Source: Mansonella perstans
Lineage: Eukaryota; Nematoda; Chromadorea; Rhabditida; Onchocercidae
DNA: 25,271 bases
Assembly (NCBI GenBank): GCA_037074765.1
Contig: JBAMDO010000404.1
Span: 1 to 25,271 of the forward strand
Direction: 5' to 3'
In this document: positions 13,401 through 24,817 of the stretch, piece after piece
Position numbering within the stretch: position 1 is the stretch's first letter
Layout: each line of letters opens with the position of its first letter
Made by a program: the position numbers and the translations under genes
The notes under the pieces: generated by a model
Told to the model about the DNA's origin: nothing
What the model saw: the letters and a program-made list of their open reading frames with translations, nothing else
Database searches by the model: none

Positions 13401-13710
13401 AAAAATTTTGAATTCCTCCTTTCGTGCTTTTTTTTTAAATCAACTTTTTCTCTGATTAGGCGAAGAGCATGAATTAATTATTCATATGCATTAAATGAAA
13501 ATTTGTAAATGCAGTCAATTCAAGAACTAAGAAAATGAAGCACTTTAGTATGCAGCAGTTTGCGAAGATAGTGGAAAATCAGTAATCAACAACCTAAATT
13601 TTGAAATTAATAATATGTATATGAATATGATTGTTATGATATTCTATATTCTATGCGTTTTCATTATTGGTTATATTGGTCTTGTATTACGTGTACAACT
13701 TGCTCGTTAA
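7418..13710 (+). CDS. White-type ABCG half-transporter
   Basis: Membrane ABC transporter of the ABCG/White family, one ATP-binding and one membrane domain; it must dimerise. Exons: 7418-7590, 7839-7953, 8875-9006, 9449-9640, 9849-9975, 10189-10340, 10514-10641, 11256-11367, 11507-11668, 12133-12297, 12797-12927, 13128-13209, 13549-13710; 610 aa. Walker A GASGAGKTT at residues 56-64 (split by intron 1), Q-loop YIQQQNLF near 100, degenerate signature ITSGE at 164-168, Walker B LLFADEP at 184-190, H-loop TIHQP with His222, and the White-family NPADFF motif at 268. Six membrane helices follow, beginning at LLWAKLIQKIV and ending at FIIGYIGLVLRV; REYHDGIYPV and FSHHENISC are also family-like. NPADFF-IQILAVVPG favours the White/Scarlet (nematode WHT) branch. 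The substrate cannot be told from sequence. Start: two adjacent ATGs at 7418 and 7421, either usable. The least certain joins are exon 9 to 10 (weak donor GTTCCT) and exon 12 to 13. Confidence 0.93.
8219..8450. repeat. ~100-bp tandem repeat in transporter intron 2
   Basis: Units begin with AGTAAACAAAA at 8219, 8319 and 8417 (periods 100 and 98 bases); two are complete and the third decays after about 35 bases. Each unit runs through a T-rich stretch, GTAGTTGTTT and a TTTTTGTTTA string, and ends ATTACA..TAAAATAAAA. A diverged relative with GGTTGTTTACATC lies near 8692-8710. The repeat accounts for much of the 921-base intron, the longest in this gene; the open frame at 8530-8745 is a chance product. 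Confidence 0.7.
12600..12735. repeat. ATT-rich low-complexity tract in transporter intron 10
   Basis: Imperfect ATT/GTT triplet repeats inside the 499-base intron 12298-12796. No coding potential and no sign of an additional exon. Confidence 0.6.
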
Positions 13711-13747
13711 TTTAAAAAAAAAGAAAAACGAAAAGAATGAAGAAAAT

Positions 13748-13753
13748 AATAAA
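13748..13753 (+). terminator. AATAAA polyadenylation signal of ABC transporter
   Basis: Canonical hexamer 38 bases after the stop codon, in the sense orientation. Nematode 3' UTRs are often this short. Confidence 0.6.
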
Positions 13754-13778
13754 TGAAAGGAATATTTTACGTTTTAAT

Positions 13779-13801
13779 GATATTTCATGGATTGAAATAT
13801 C
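13779..13801. repeat. Hairpin just past transporter polyA signal
   Basis: A 9-base stem GATATTTCA/TGAAATATC with a 5-base loop, 26 bases beyond the AATAAA. A similar but broken copy follows at about 13839-13862 within an imperfect duplication. A role in 3' end formation is conceivable but not shown. Confidence 0.5.
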
Positions 13802-14310
13802 CGGAAGGAATATTTCATGTTAATTTCCATGTTTTAATGGTATGTCATAGATTAAAGTATCTGGAAGCAATGTCTGAATTTTTTTTTAAACTTAAATTAC
13901 TTTTAACATCATAAGACAAGTAAATAATTTCTTTGTCTCATCATTTTTCTCATAACGTATGATATTTTTGTACTATCTTCGCGGGTAAAGCAAAATGAGT
14001 AAAATTAATTAATGAATTAATAACCGGTCATTTGTCCCTTTGGCTATTCATTAACTTTCTTTTTTCTACCCATACCATTTTATAATTTATAGTTACATAA
14101 AATTGTACTGGAATTATGAATTTACCATAAAATTTCTGATTATTAGAAAAATTAGAAGTATTCTGAAATTTAAAATTAAATGAAGGAAAAAGCAAATGTC
14201 ATATGTGTGTGTAGTTTCATATTGCTAGAATACCAAGATTGAAGTGTGAACCCCTCAATACTTCAACGAAGCACCATAAATGTATTATGATAAGAAATGA
14301 CGTTTCCAAT

Positions 14311-14690
14311 GAACTGTAGTGAAGAAATGATGAATAAAATATACTGTATTCAAAATGATACCATGAACAGATAGAGAAGTAACGAATATACTGTATTAAT
14401 GTAGGTAAAAATATATATTAAAAATATGCCGTAAATGGATAAAAAAATAATGCTGAGAATATACTGTTATAGAGCAGTGACAGTTAAAATGTATTGTAAG
14501 AAAAATGACATGAACAAATGAAGGAATAATGTTACGAGTATACTGTAATAATGAAATGGTAATGTAAATAAAATGTAATGATGCCTCCAATGTACTGTAA
14601 CAAGGAAATGGTACGTAAATGGCACGTAATGCAAAGAAGGAAATGATACTATAAATGGATTGTAATAAGGGAATTGTAGAAAAATTCTAC
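14311..14690. repeat. Degenerate ACTGTA-containing tandem repeat
   Basis: The string (A/G)TACTGTA or a near variant recurs at about 14311, 14341, 14388, 14461, 14539, 14592 and 14660, usually followed by AAATG(G/A)TA and GTAAAT strings. Spacing is irregular (30-78 bases), so this is an old, decayed array. Confidence 0.5.
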
Positions 14691-15093
14691 GGTAGACAAT
14701 GGTACTAATTATTTTAGCCAAATGTTTACTTCAATAAAAATTTCCATCTTGGTCTAGAACTTTAATAAGCAGCTCAAATTAATTAAAAGTTAAATCAGAA
14801 CATAAATAAATTTATCGTAATCAAAGGAAAAAAAACAAATAAGATGTGGGAAAATGAATGCAATTGTTGTAATTTAATTGTTGGAAGCAATTTAATATTA
14901 AAATTTCATTAACGAAATGAATTAAATCTCTGGTATTAAATTTTTGGTATTAATTTTAGAATAATTGGAATGAATTCTGGAAGTTTTCCTTTTAATTTCT
15001 ACAAATCGGAAAATTTTCTGCTGTTCAACATTAAATGTGTGAATATTTCAACAGGTTGAATTTACTAAATGCAAATTTTTCAAATTTTATCTT

Positions 15094-18000
15094 TCAATCC
15101 ATCTGTGGTAAAGATAATGGGATGGGATCGATCGGTGGTCGAACATTTGTTAGTTTTATTTCTTCCACATATTTGCGTGGTTCAATAATTTTTCGAAGTT
15201 GCGCCAACTCTTCATTATCCGAGCGTCCCCATTCTGGTGGTGGTCGTGCAGTACCGTGAACGATCGGTAGCGGTTTTTCAATTCGTGGCTGTAAAAGAGA
15301 AAAAGTAATGATGAGATGGAGGAATGAATCGGTGAAATGTAAATTCGTTTGAAGTTTTGGAAATAAAATATGCTTAAGCAAAATATCCCGCGAATATAAT
15401 TCCATTGAAAAATTCACCGATAAAAAAAATTTTAGCAAATTTCAAAAAAAAAAAAAAAACTTCAAGCAAACTTCGAATTCAATAAATTGATTTAGACTAC
15501 ACATGAAACAATTTATAAGCAGGTATATTATGTGTCGTAAATGTATTAAAGACTTAAAATATGAAAATTTTTATCTAGCATTTCCCAATTTTTCCACTCA
15601 AAAACATAAATATTAAAGTTAACAATTTAAAACTTTTTCCTTCGCTTTTTAAATAGTATTTATTGCTTTGAACTATCAAAAAGTTACTTTTTCAAATATT
15701 ATTCGACGGTCGCCGTATGATCGACGATCGAATTGCCGATCGAATTTGGATGCCACATTAATCTTTGGCTAGAAATTAGATAAATTCTGTCAAAAGTAAA
15801 TGAATAATTCAGTAACGAAATTAAAATTAGGTTAACGGAAGACAAATGAAATAAAATTTCAGCCTATCAAATTAAAATCATTGCCAAGTTCGAAATAAAC
15901 TTTAACAACTTCTATTTTCTGTTAATGTGATTTGCACAAATTTTTACATGCATCAATTATACTGAAATTTCATTTGTAAAAAACATTTGATTTGTTAAAT
16001 TTTAATTGAGAGAAAATTATATCATAATGACGATGATTGATAAAAAAATTCCGGAAATACAAAGGACAAAGATAAAAGGTCAAAAAGAAAAATTAAATGT
16101 ATACTGCATTAAAAAGATTGTTAAAATTAAATTGTAATAATTTCAGGAAAAAATGAATTATGCAAAAATGAGGAAGGAACCTACAGGATGTGGTGATGCG
16201 GCTGCTTCATTTGGATCGAGTCCACGTTGAAGTGCGCGATGTCGTGCTATTTGCTTTTCACGCTCATGTAATTCTTTCAACTAGAATTTGCACTAATTCG
16301 AGAATAATATTTTTGTCCAAATATATAACATGTAAAAATCTATCCGGAAATTCGGAAATTATAATCATATGCTTATATTATAAAGTTATCATTTTTTGTC
16401 ACGATCATAATTCAATGCTTCCAATTTCAATTATATATAAGCATAAATCTTTTGGATGATCACTTTCAACTATCCGAAAATCTGGAAAGTTATTAAGCCT
16501 AGCACTTACATCATAAAGTTGTCGTTCATGTCGTTTTTCAAGATCATACTTGAGTGCTTCCAATTTGCAAATATGTGAATGTAGTTCACGAATTTTATCT
16601 TTTAAATCATTTATCAATAAATGAGAAACATCCGGTTTCTGGCTTACTGTTGCCATATAAGCACGCTTAGCTTCTTCTCTTTCTTCTCGAGCTTTATCAT
16701 TTTTCTGGAAGTAAAGTTTAAAACAAAAGCAAAGGGAGGAGGGGCAAATATGAACTGAAAAACAATTCAATGCAAAATTAGAATAATTAATCAGAAGCAC
16801 TGTATATTTTAGTCATCATGCTTTCACTTATTCTTTGGAAAACAGAAAAATTTAATTTTAATTGCAATTTTTTTCATTTAAATGTAAGCCAGTTTAAAGA
16901 CCAACGTTTCGTTCTGTTCTTTCCAATTTTTGAATGACAAAATTCGGGTTGCCAGACGAATTATTACCAGATGAAACAATAGCAGCCAATGAACCGGCAA
17001 GCATTGCTTGCTTTTTGCAGCGTTCCTCTTCACGTTTTCGCTTTTGTGCTTCAATCCGAGCTTTACTTTCTTCCTACGAGAAAAAAAAGAATTTTAATTT
17101 TTTTTTTTAAAAAAATAAATTTGGAAGTTTTTAAGTTTGAAAATCTAACGATTAATTAGATGAATTTAAACAAAATTAATTCAAATCATTATTTTCTTTA
17201 GGTAACAATAAAATTTTTGAGCATTCTAATTAATCGTTATTTGAAAAGAGACAGAAGTAGAAAATTGTTTTCCAAAATATCCAAATTATCCAGAAGTTAT
17301 CCTGAGCATGACATATATTTTATTGCTCCTATGGTTCTATTGAATGGCAAAAAAAAAACCCTCAGATGTTGATCATTGTATGGTGGAAACTCTCAGATAT
17401 TTACTACATTACGGTAAAAAAATCTCAAATATTTACCGCTGTATGGTGTAAAAAACGGCAGATATTTGTTATTGCATAGTAAAAAAATCCTCAGATGTTC
17501 AACACTGTACGTTGAAAAGCCTGAGATATTTATAATTGCGCGGTAGAAGAAACCCCAGATATTTAAAATTCCCCAGGTATTTATCTTCCTAGGATGAAAG
17601 AACTGATATCAAATAATAGTGATTTATAGTAATTTTTTAAAAAAATAAACTTACTTCTTCTTGACGATGTTTCTCCTCAGCTAAACGCATTTTCTCGGCT
17701 AATTCTTTTTCTTGCTGTTCACGTTCACGTTGACGTCTTAATTGTTTTTCACGCAAACTTCTCAATTCTTGCTCCACACGCTCACGTTCCTCTTTTCGTC
17801 GTGCTTCATATTGTAAGCGACATTCCTCTTCTTGACGTTTCTTTGCAGCCTAAAATTTTCATTAACAGAATAATACACGTGATACTGTAACATTTAAAAA
17901 AATAAATTATACAAAAAAAGGAAATTAAAATTTTGCAAATTTCAACTTTTGCTTACAAGAACTGCTTTCGTTGCTTCAGTCATTCCTTCGCATCCCTTAG

Positions 18001-19067
18001 CAACTTTTATCCTTAAAATACAATCGGATATGATTACGTTATTAATTGGTTTGCATAGGTAAAAATTAGCCGGAAAAAAAAAAAAAAGAAAAAAAATTGA
18101 AAATAAATGCGCAATAAAAGAAATCAAAGACAGAAATTTTTACAGAAAATATTTTCGAAAACTTTTCCTAAAAGCAATTAAATTTTAATGAAGAATAATA
18201 ATAAGGAAAAGAAGAAAAGGAATTTAATTATACTTTCATTTATCAGTGCTGAAATATTTTCAATAAAATTTGCTCTATTACTTAATTTATTATAACTATT
18301 ATTCATTATTATTGCATAATTGTCATAATCACCATTACTATTGTATTTGTTATTAAACAGCTAAACATTATTAACCGATTTAATTTATTTAGAAATTAAT
18401 TAATCATAAAACTGATTAACCAAAAAATTAATTAATTTAAAAATCAATCAATCAAAAATGCAAATAAAATTTGTTAACATTCAATTGAACATGAAAAAAT
18501 TAACTAAACAGAAAACGGATAGATATAATTTAAAAAAAAAAAATAACTATGCTGATTACAACTGTAAATTTTTGAATTGAATTTGTAAGAAATATTTTAA
18601 AAAGTTAATTAATGAAATTTCTCACACTCCGCTTCCCGGTTTTTTTAAAATTTCATATTGTTCATTTTCAATTTCATCTTTGGCTTTTTCATCATCATCG
18701 ATGTCATCATTTTCATCGCCATCATCATCATCATCGTCACCATCATCATCATCACCGTCACCATCATCATCATCTTCTTCCTCATCTTCAACTTCTATTT
18801 CTTCGTCTTCCACGTCTACTACTTCTTCATCTTCCTCTTCACAATCCTCGTCATCATCAGATCTGCAAAATGGTAAATGTTGAAAATTTTAAATTTAAAT
18901 TTACTTATCCGAAGAGATTATTTAACAACTAGCTCATCTTCATATCAGAGAGAAGAGAAGCAGGTAAGCAATTTAAAATAGATGGCATTAACGAAGGTCA
19001 TCTAATAATAATGAACAATGATTTTTCAATAAACTTACAGTTCTATCGTCTTTTCAATCATTTTCAT
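15094..19067 (-). CDS. tnt: Troponin T
   Basis: Thin-filament protein that anchors the troponin complex to tropomyosin and passes on the calcium signal. Exons on the minus strand: 19067-19039, 18862-18626, 18011-17957, 17849-17655, 17073-16906, 16704-16510, 16280-16185, 15768-15688, 15288-15094; 416 aa. Residues about 11-68 are an acidic Asp/Glu tract with Gly. The conserved core starts at [20 protein letters not shown] (98-117), followed by a very charged Arg/Glu helix (108-195), the AGSLAA segment, KPDVSHLL, the heptad-rich I-T arm coiled coil (261-304), [25 protein letters not shown], and the invertebrate C-terminal extension with PPPEWGR and PPIDPIPL. Length fits nematode TnT (about 400 aa). 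The first short exon is inferred: it has a good acceptor before it, an ATG, a GTAAGT donor and the right phase. The nematode family has several paralogues (mup-2, tnt-2, tnt-3, tnt-4) and I cannot tell which this is, so the symbol is generic. Confidence 0.95.
17361..17580. repeat. 32-bp minisatellite in troponin T intron 4
   Basis: About seven diverged units start at 17361, 17392, 17424, 17457, 17490, 17521 and 17554 (periods 31-33 bases), with a truncated copy near 17571. The consensus on the plus strand is roughly CTCAGATATTTA, then a short variable part, TGTATGGT and an A-run. It lies entirely within the 419... i.e. the 17074-17654 intron of the minus-strand gene and does not touch the exons. 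Confidence 0.8.
18717..18775. repeat. (GAT)n triplet repeat inside troponin T exon 2
   Basis: ATC repeats on the plus strand, broken by GTCACC and GCC, read as GAT codons on the coding strand. They encode the Asp/Gly run of the acidic N-terminus. Other frames give spurious poly-His or poly-Ser open frames on the plus strand. Confidence 0.85.
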
Positions 19068-19086
19068 TGAAATTAATGAAAATTCT

Positions 19087-19100
19087 CTGAAATTTTTTGT
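19087..19100 (-). promoter_or_regulatory. Acceptor (likely trans-splice) before troponin T start
   Basis: On the minus strand ACAAAAAATTTCAG ends at 19087, leaving a leader of only 19 bases before the ATG at 19067. A strong TTTCAG acceptor this close to the start is the usual picture for spliced-leader addition in nematodes. A cis-spliced 5' UTR exon further upstream is the alternative. Confidence 0.5.
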
Positions 19101-19952
19101 TAATTAGTTGAAAATTTCATCACTGATAACGGATAGTTTAAAAAATTTGAAATTACTAACAAATTCCAAACATTTACGAAAAATATTTGACATATGCAAG
19201 TGAATAATTTCACAAAAATTTTGTCCATAAAAATTTCTCTCATCAATCAACGACAACTGTAGTAGCCAAAAAAGGACCATTTAGTAGAAAGGGCTACTCC
19301 TACTTATTAGCCATTTTGATCATTTAATATAAAACTTTCCAAAATTCAATAATAGTGCTTGCTTAGCTGACAAACTAAACAAAATTAATTGAAAAATTCA
19401 AATTACTCCAAATAAAAAAGACAAACAGCAAAGACTAGAAATTACTCGAAATAAAAATTTGTAAGCAAATAATTAAACATTGTAAAATTTTAATCAATTT
19501 AAAATACAAAAAAAAAAAAATTTAATTTAATCGAAATGAAATACATTTAAGCTTATTAAAACTTCAATGAAAGAGAAAAAAAGAAAGAAGTTAAAAAATA
19601 TTATTTAATCGTTAAAACTTGCAATTTTAGTTAAATTTACTAGAAAACTAGTTAAAAAACTAGTTAATTTAGAGAGTTTTTGGGAGAAAAATTTTAAGCT
19701 ATTTTAGTAAAGAATGTTTAAAAAATTAAACAAACTAAAACTTTTGCAAAATTTCTCACTAGCTTTTATTTCGTTACTCCATATGTTGAAGTGAATGAGT
19801 TTGTTGGAAAGAGATTAATAGATGATGAATATATCAACAGGAAATGATCATCATTTGTAAGCTAAATAATTTTAGCTTTTGCAAACGATCCTATCCATCT
19901 TCTTATTCATTTGTAATATTGAAAATTTTAAAGTCATTTTGAATCAAAGATA

Positions 19953-20000
19953 AAGAGAGACAGAGAGAGAGAGAGATAGAGAGAGAAAGAAAGAAAGAAA
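19953..20000. repeat. (GA)n / GAAA tract
   Basis: GA dinucleotides grading into AAAG tetranucleotides. Low complexity only. Confidence 0.8.
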
Positions 20001-20106
20001 TTTGTAAAGTAATTTTAAAATTGAAGAAAGTGATTCTATTTTTATGCAAATCTATCAGTGAAATATGCTTTTAAGCAATAATATATAGCACACATATATA
20101 TACACA

Positions 20107-20113
<7 letters not shown>

Positions 20114-20169
<56 letters not shown>
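20114..20169. repeat. Pure (AC)28 microsatellite
   Basis: 56 uninterrupted bases of AC dinucleotide, preceded by an imperfect CATATATA/TACACA stretch from about 20089. It is the cleanest dinucleotide repeat in the window and likely polymorphic. Confidence 0.95.
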
Positions 20170-20171
<2 letters not shown>

Positions 20172-20337
20172 AACAATCCAATCCGATCAGAGTCAAATTA
20201 TTACACTGAAATATAAAATGAGAAAACTAATCAAATAGATTTCCTCTTTTATTTATCTATCCGAAAGACACTTCACAAAAACGGATGGTCTGAAAACCAC
20301 AATATACAATATATTTATGCACATATGTTCAGGCATA

Positions 20338-20463
20338 TACCCACACATACAAGTTTTTGCATACCACATATACCACATACAACACATACACACACATACA
20401 AACACATACACACACATAAACATATACACACATACACATACATACACACACACACACACATAC

Positions 20464-20495
<32 letters not shown>

Positions 20496-20496
20496 T
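20338..20496. repeat. CACATA compound microsatellite
   Basis: CACA runs with TACA and TATACA interruptions, ending in a purer (CA)n block at about 20475-20495. Both strands stay open in several frames because of the repeat, so no gene is called. Confidence 0.9.
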
Positions 20497-20581
20497 TTAC
20501 ATCCAATTATATCTAAGCATACATATTTTATGATATGCTTCAAATTTTGTGTTCTATCTGCGCTTACGCTTATTAAGCATA

Positions 20582-20970
20582 CCTAAATATAATACAAAAT
20601 AAATTGTAAAATTTTTATGCTTACATACGCTCACACATAGCGACATATAAAACCTCACATGTTACGTATTTTCTTGATCCATATATTCTCATTCACGCTT
20701 ACACGCTTACCTAAACATATCTAGTATAAATCACTCAGCGTATAATTTTTGTATTTATACATATTCGTGGTCACTTGTTAACAGGTCACACGTACTTATA
20801 TCATTTTCATTTTGCGCTTATATATCACGTCCATTGCATAGCCTTAGTATAATACAGGTAATTTGTATAATTTTTAATATTTATACATGCGCATGGCTAT
20901 CTGAACATGACAAGTTCCATGACACGTTTCATTTTGTATTTATTTACGCCCACGTAAACATCTGCACATT
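20582..20970. repeat. ~130-bp degenerate tandem repeat
   Basis: Three diverged units start with CCTAAATATA (20582), CCTAAACATA (20710) and CCTTAGTATA (20842). They share in order ATAATTTTT/TTTATACAT, a CG-containing segment, CACG/CACA strings, CATTTT or similar, and a GCTTA or TTACGC end. A partial unit may precede it from about 20510. It contains more C and G than its surroundings. Confidence 0.65.
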
Positions 20971-21092
20971 TGCCCACACCCCTGCAACGCTCAACCTTAT
21001 AAACTGCCTGAAAAAAAAAGAACTATTATATACAAGCCTTCATTTTAAAACATTATTTAAAACTTTAATATAATTCTAATCACTCTGTCCCA

Positions 21093-21123
21093 CTCTCTCT
21101 CTCTCTCTCTTTCTTTCTCTCCT
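21093..21123. repeat. (CT)n tract
   Basis: Pure CT dinucleotides for about 18 bases followed by TTTC/TTTCT variants. Confidence 0.8.
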
Positions 21124-22292
21124 TTTTCCTCCTTATCTGTTTGTATTTTAAAATATCCTTCTGTTGATTTTTTTTTTTCAAATTTTGATCATATTTTGTT
21201 CAAATTAATGTGCAAGCTGTATCTGCAACATGATTTGAAGTATTTTAAATCAAAATAATTTAAAAGAGCAAGTTGAATTCATATGGCAATGCAAAATGGT
21301 TCAATTAAATGAAACGAAAAAAAAACATTTTAAATTGGAATTGTAAACTTCTATTTGCTATAGTTATAAAATTCAAAAGGAAAACAAAATTAAATTAAAT
21401 CATGAAAACATTGGAAAATCAAATATGATTTAATTTATAAAATATTTCCATCAAAAAAATTTCAAATATTTCATATTGCATAATTCAGTGGATTGCATGA
21501 AATATTCTAATTAAATTTTTGATAAAAATTATTGCTGCCCTCAATTGCTGGAATTTTTCATGCAAACATTTTTATTTGATGTATTTCATGATTTTAATTA
21601 ATTGTATATTGAAATATCATCTTTTCAATTCCATTTCATAATAACAAAAATTTGAAAAAAGTTTATTTGTAAAACAAATGCAGAATTTTTTCCTTTATTG
21701 AGCATTTAATAAGTATTTCAATAAAGTATTACAACAAATGATTTCAAAACAAATCGCGACAAATATGATAGTGACAAAGATGCCTAAATGAATGTTTCAA
21801 ATTTGAAATATGTGACATTGTTTTGCAACAAATGAGGCCTTGCTTTTATAATTTCCGAAAAGTAAAAAAACTGATATCCAAATTTAAAACTTGATACAAA
21901 GTTCAAAATAATACATAAATACATCAATAAGTGCTGGAGAAACAAAAATTACAAAAAATAGAATTTATTCGAAAATTATCGCTAACGTTTAAATTTTTCT
22001 TTTTTATTGACATCAAAATTATTTTAGTGATTTTTAAAATATTTAAATTAATGACAAAAAAAAAGAAAAAAGGAAAAAAATTCTAATGCTAACGTCCCAT
22101 AAAAAAAAAATTGTTAAATGAGTAGAATATTAGCAGTCGGATAATAATGGTGACAAAAATAATTTATGCAATGCCATGTGACAGAGGGAAAACAAAAAAA
22201 GAAAACGAAAGACCGAGATCACTTGAATTGAATTAATCACCGGTTTACATTAAATTAAACATAATTTGATTCCTCAAAAGTTAATCATAATC

Positions 22293-22360
22293 TTATCAAG
22301 TGCTGATAATATCACTTCTTCAACAATTAGTAATAGTGTTATCAAATGCTGATAATATCA
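22293..22360. repeat. 22-bp direct repeat beside SH3 gene stop
   Basis: Copies at 22293-22314 and 22339-22360 differ at one base; each contains the near-palindrome TGATAATATCA. They fall in the first bases of the 3' UTR of the minus-strand gene, the second copy ending 3 bases from the stop codon. Confidence 0.75.
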
Positions 22361-22362
22361 TA

Positions 22363-24817
22363 TCATAAGGTGTTGTTGGCGCAAGCTACGTATGATGTTG
22401 GAAATCGTCCAGTTTTATTGCTTATTTTACAAATCGCAATATCATTTCCATCATTTATTTGATTATTTGAAATAATTTGTCCAATCATCCAATCATTACC
22501 AATTTTACCTTCCACTAATACGCAATCACCTGCGTGAACGTCTAATTCATCTTCTGTTGTAGCCGCGAAATCGTATAGAACACGATAGATACGTTTAATT
22601 GCATCACCACAATTACTACTAGTACACGCTGATGATGATAATTTATTTGGCATATGTTGTTGCAATCCATCGCACATTAACGTATGCGGAGCAGCATATT
22701 GGTCTAGCTGTTCACGTGTTTCATTAATAATCTGTAAATAAGATTTCAGAAATTTCACAAAAATTTATAAATTCACGTAACTTTTTTCCCAATATGTATA
22801 ATAACAACAAAAATCTATAATTTATTTAGAAATTTTACGCGTACGCAAATGACGTAAGAATAAGATGAATTATTTTATTTTTTTGTCATATCACTTATTT
22901 TTTATTAAATGATAAAAGTAATTAAATATAGTAGAATTGATTACTGTAGTTAGAAATTATTTCAGTAGAAGATATAAGAAAAGTCATACTGGTTCAGTTT
23001 CATCTTCCATACTTGATGTGGTTGGTAAACTTGGTGCAGATGGTTTTTCAACACTTTCAAATTCATCCAGTGGTAATATCAAGACTGTTTGCGATAAACC
23101 CTTCATATGTACAAAGAAAAAAAATTTAATAAACAAACATTTCGTTATTTTGTTTTTCAAACACTTTTTTCAATTTCAATTTTCAATTTCTAATTTTTCT
23201 CTTCTTCATTTTTACGTGCTTAAAATAAGACAAAATTAAATGTAAAAATTTAGGCTGACCATTTTATCTTTAATTTCATGCTGAAAACGCGCTAATCGAT
23301 GATATTCACGATTCTGTTTTCCACTGATATTTTTCAATGCTTCGTTTATTTTATAAACTGAATAGTCCAAGAAATCCACATAACTCTTAAAGAAAGAAAA
23401 GAAAAAATTATTTGAGAAATAAAAAAAAAAAAAAACAATAACTTGACCAAAGCTTAAATTAATATTTTTATTAATTGGGAAGGAAAAAACATACACAGTT
23501 TACAGTGTTAGCTGACAGTGATGATGATGATGCTAGCATTGAATTTGCTTCTAATTGAGTATTTTTTAAATATTCCTGAATTATTGCACAAATTCGTTCC
23601 AATGTCCAACGTCGTCGTTGCCCACCTATTATTTCAGCAAAATTCTCCGCCTAGCAAAAAAAAAAATCAAAAAATCAATAATTTGTGATGGTGTGAAATA
23701 TTATTTGAATTAGAGGTTTACGTAGTGAATTTTCTTCAAATATTTAAAAAAAAAAAGGATTGAAATAAACTTACTAACTTACTACTAAAGTTATCAATTT
23801 CAAGTTTATTTTTAAATTTCATTTTGTAAGAATTAAATTTCAAGTGACTTAAATTTGTATTTGTTACTTTTTTATTTTCATTTCACATTTATTCGTTCTT
23901 TTCGCACAACGAACTATTTCATCAATTTTCAATTAATTAATTAATGAACAGTCTAATCCTGATAATTATACGAGCAATAAATCCCATTCTTTTAATATAT
24001 CATTTATATCTATCATACTGATATATCGTAAATATAATTACCATTACTATTATTGCGGTTATTTTTTTTTTAAATAAATCGATTTATTGTAAATAAACTT
24101 TATTACAATAATAACAGCAAACTGTAATTGATTTGGATAAATTTTGCCAAATGCTACGTCTGTCATGTTTTATTATTATTACTACTGTTACACTCTTGTT
24201 ATTATCATTATTACTATTATTATTATTATCATATAAATATAATTATAATTAATTTAACTTCACAAGTATACATATATTTGATATGACTAAATGTACGATG
24301 CATGTCTCTTCTGTATTCATTCATTATAATAACAAAAATAACTATCATAATTAATTTGCCGTGTACATAGCATTATACGAATTGCATTTGCATATATCAC
24401 ATCAAATCATATCATGATTATAATCATACAAATCACGCCCTCTACCATTAGCTTATATTACAACTGTTTAATTGCAATTATTAATTATTTTCATAATTTA
24501 TATTGTTGTTACATAATTTATAATCATTGTATTGTAAATTAATAATGTTAATATTTTATTAATTTCAAAATTACTGTAATGTAGTTTATTTGCAGCATAA
24601 AAAAACTGTTATATTAAAAAAAAAAATCACATTTCACAAATTGAATTTTCAAGAGATTTAAATTAAATTAAATTTTATCAAAAAAAGTTAAACTAACATG
24701 AAAATCACACAGATAAATTGTATGATTGGTTGAATGAACTGGTGTTAGCATTGAAATTTGTTCATTTGGTTCCGCACTGAGCGCATTGTTTAATGCATTC
24801 ATACAACGTTCAAACAT
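22363..24817 (-). CDS. SH3-domain protein, helical N-terminal region, family not assigned
   Basis: Exons on the minus strand: 24817-24698, 23650-23504, 23385-23260, 23100-22990, 22731-22363, all joined in phase 0; 290 aa in the window. The last exon carries an SH3 domain at about residues 216-283: VLYDF (219-223), DELDVHAGD, the binding-groove Trp in NDWMIG (249), and the closing GRFPTSYV with Pro279 and Tyr282. SH3 domains bind proline-rich peptides. The domain has an insertion between strands (ISNNQINDGNDIA). Residues 1-150 look mostly helical and charged (RRRWTLERICAIIQEYLKN, NREYHRLARFQHEIKDKM, GLSQTVLILPLDEFE), which recalls BAR-like or other coiled-coil modules joined to an SH3, but I do not recognise the family. 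Exon 1 begins exactly at an ATG after a TTTTGATTAG acceptor, so it may be either the trans-spliced first exon or an internal exon of a gene continuing past the window. The middle joins rest on phase and GT/AG sites only. Confidence 0.75.
23651..24697 (-). other. Long first intron of SH3 gene
   Basis: 1047 bases, AT-rich, with ATT triplet runs around 24171-24230 and no convincing additional exon. It is the largest intron in the window. Confidence 0.55.

Larger units (their letters stand above)
13711..15093. other. Intergenic region between convergent genes
   Basis: The 3' ends of the transporter (+) and troponin T (-) genes face each other across 1.38 kb. It holds the transporter polyadenylation signal, a hairpin, an imperfect duplication (about 13759-13870) and a degenerate tandem repeat (about 14311-14690). 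The minus-strand open frames at 14396-14721 lie in this repeat and have no conserved protein features, so they are not called. Confidence 0.6.
19101..22362. other. Repeat-rich intergenic region
   Basis: Between the 5' end of troponin T and the 3' end of the SH3 gene, both on the minus strand. It holds (GA)n, (CA)n and (CT)n tracts, a ~130-bp tandem repeat and long AT-rich stretches. No coding exon was recognised; the open frames at 20253-20586 and 20834-21073 are repeat products. The troponin T promoter presumably lies in the part nearest 19101. Confidence 0.6.
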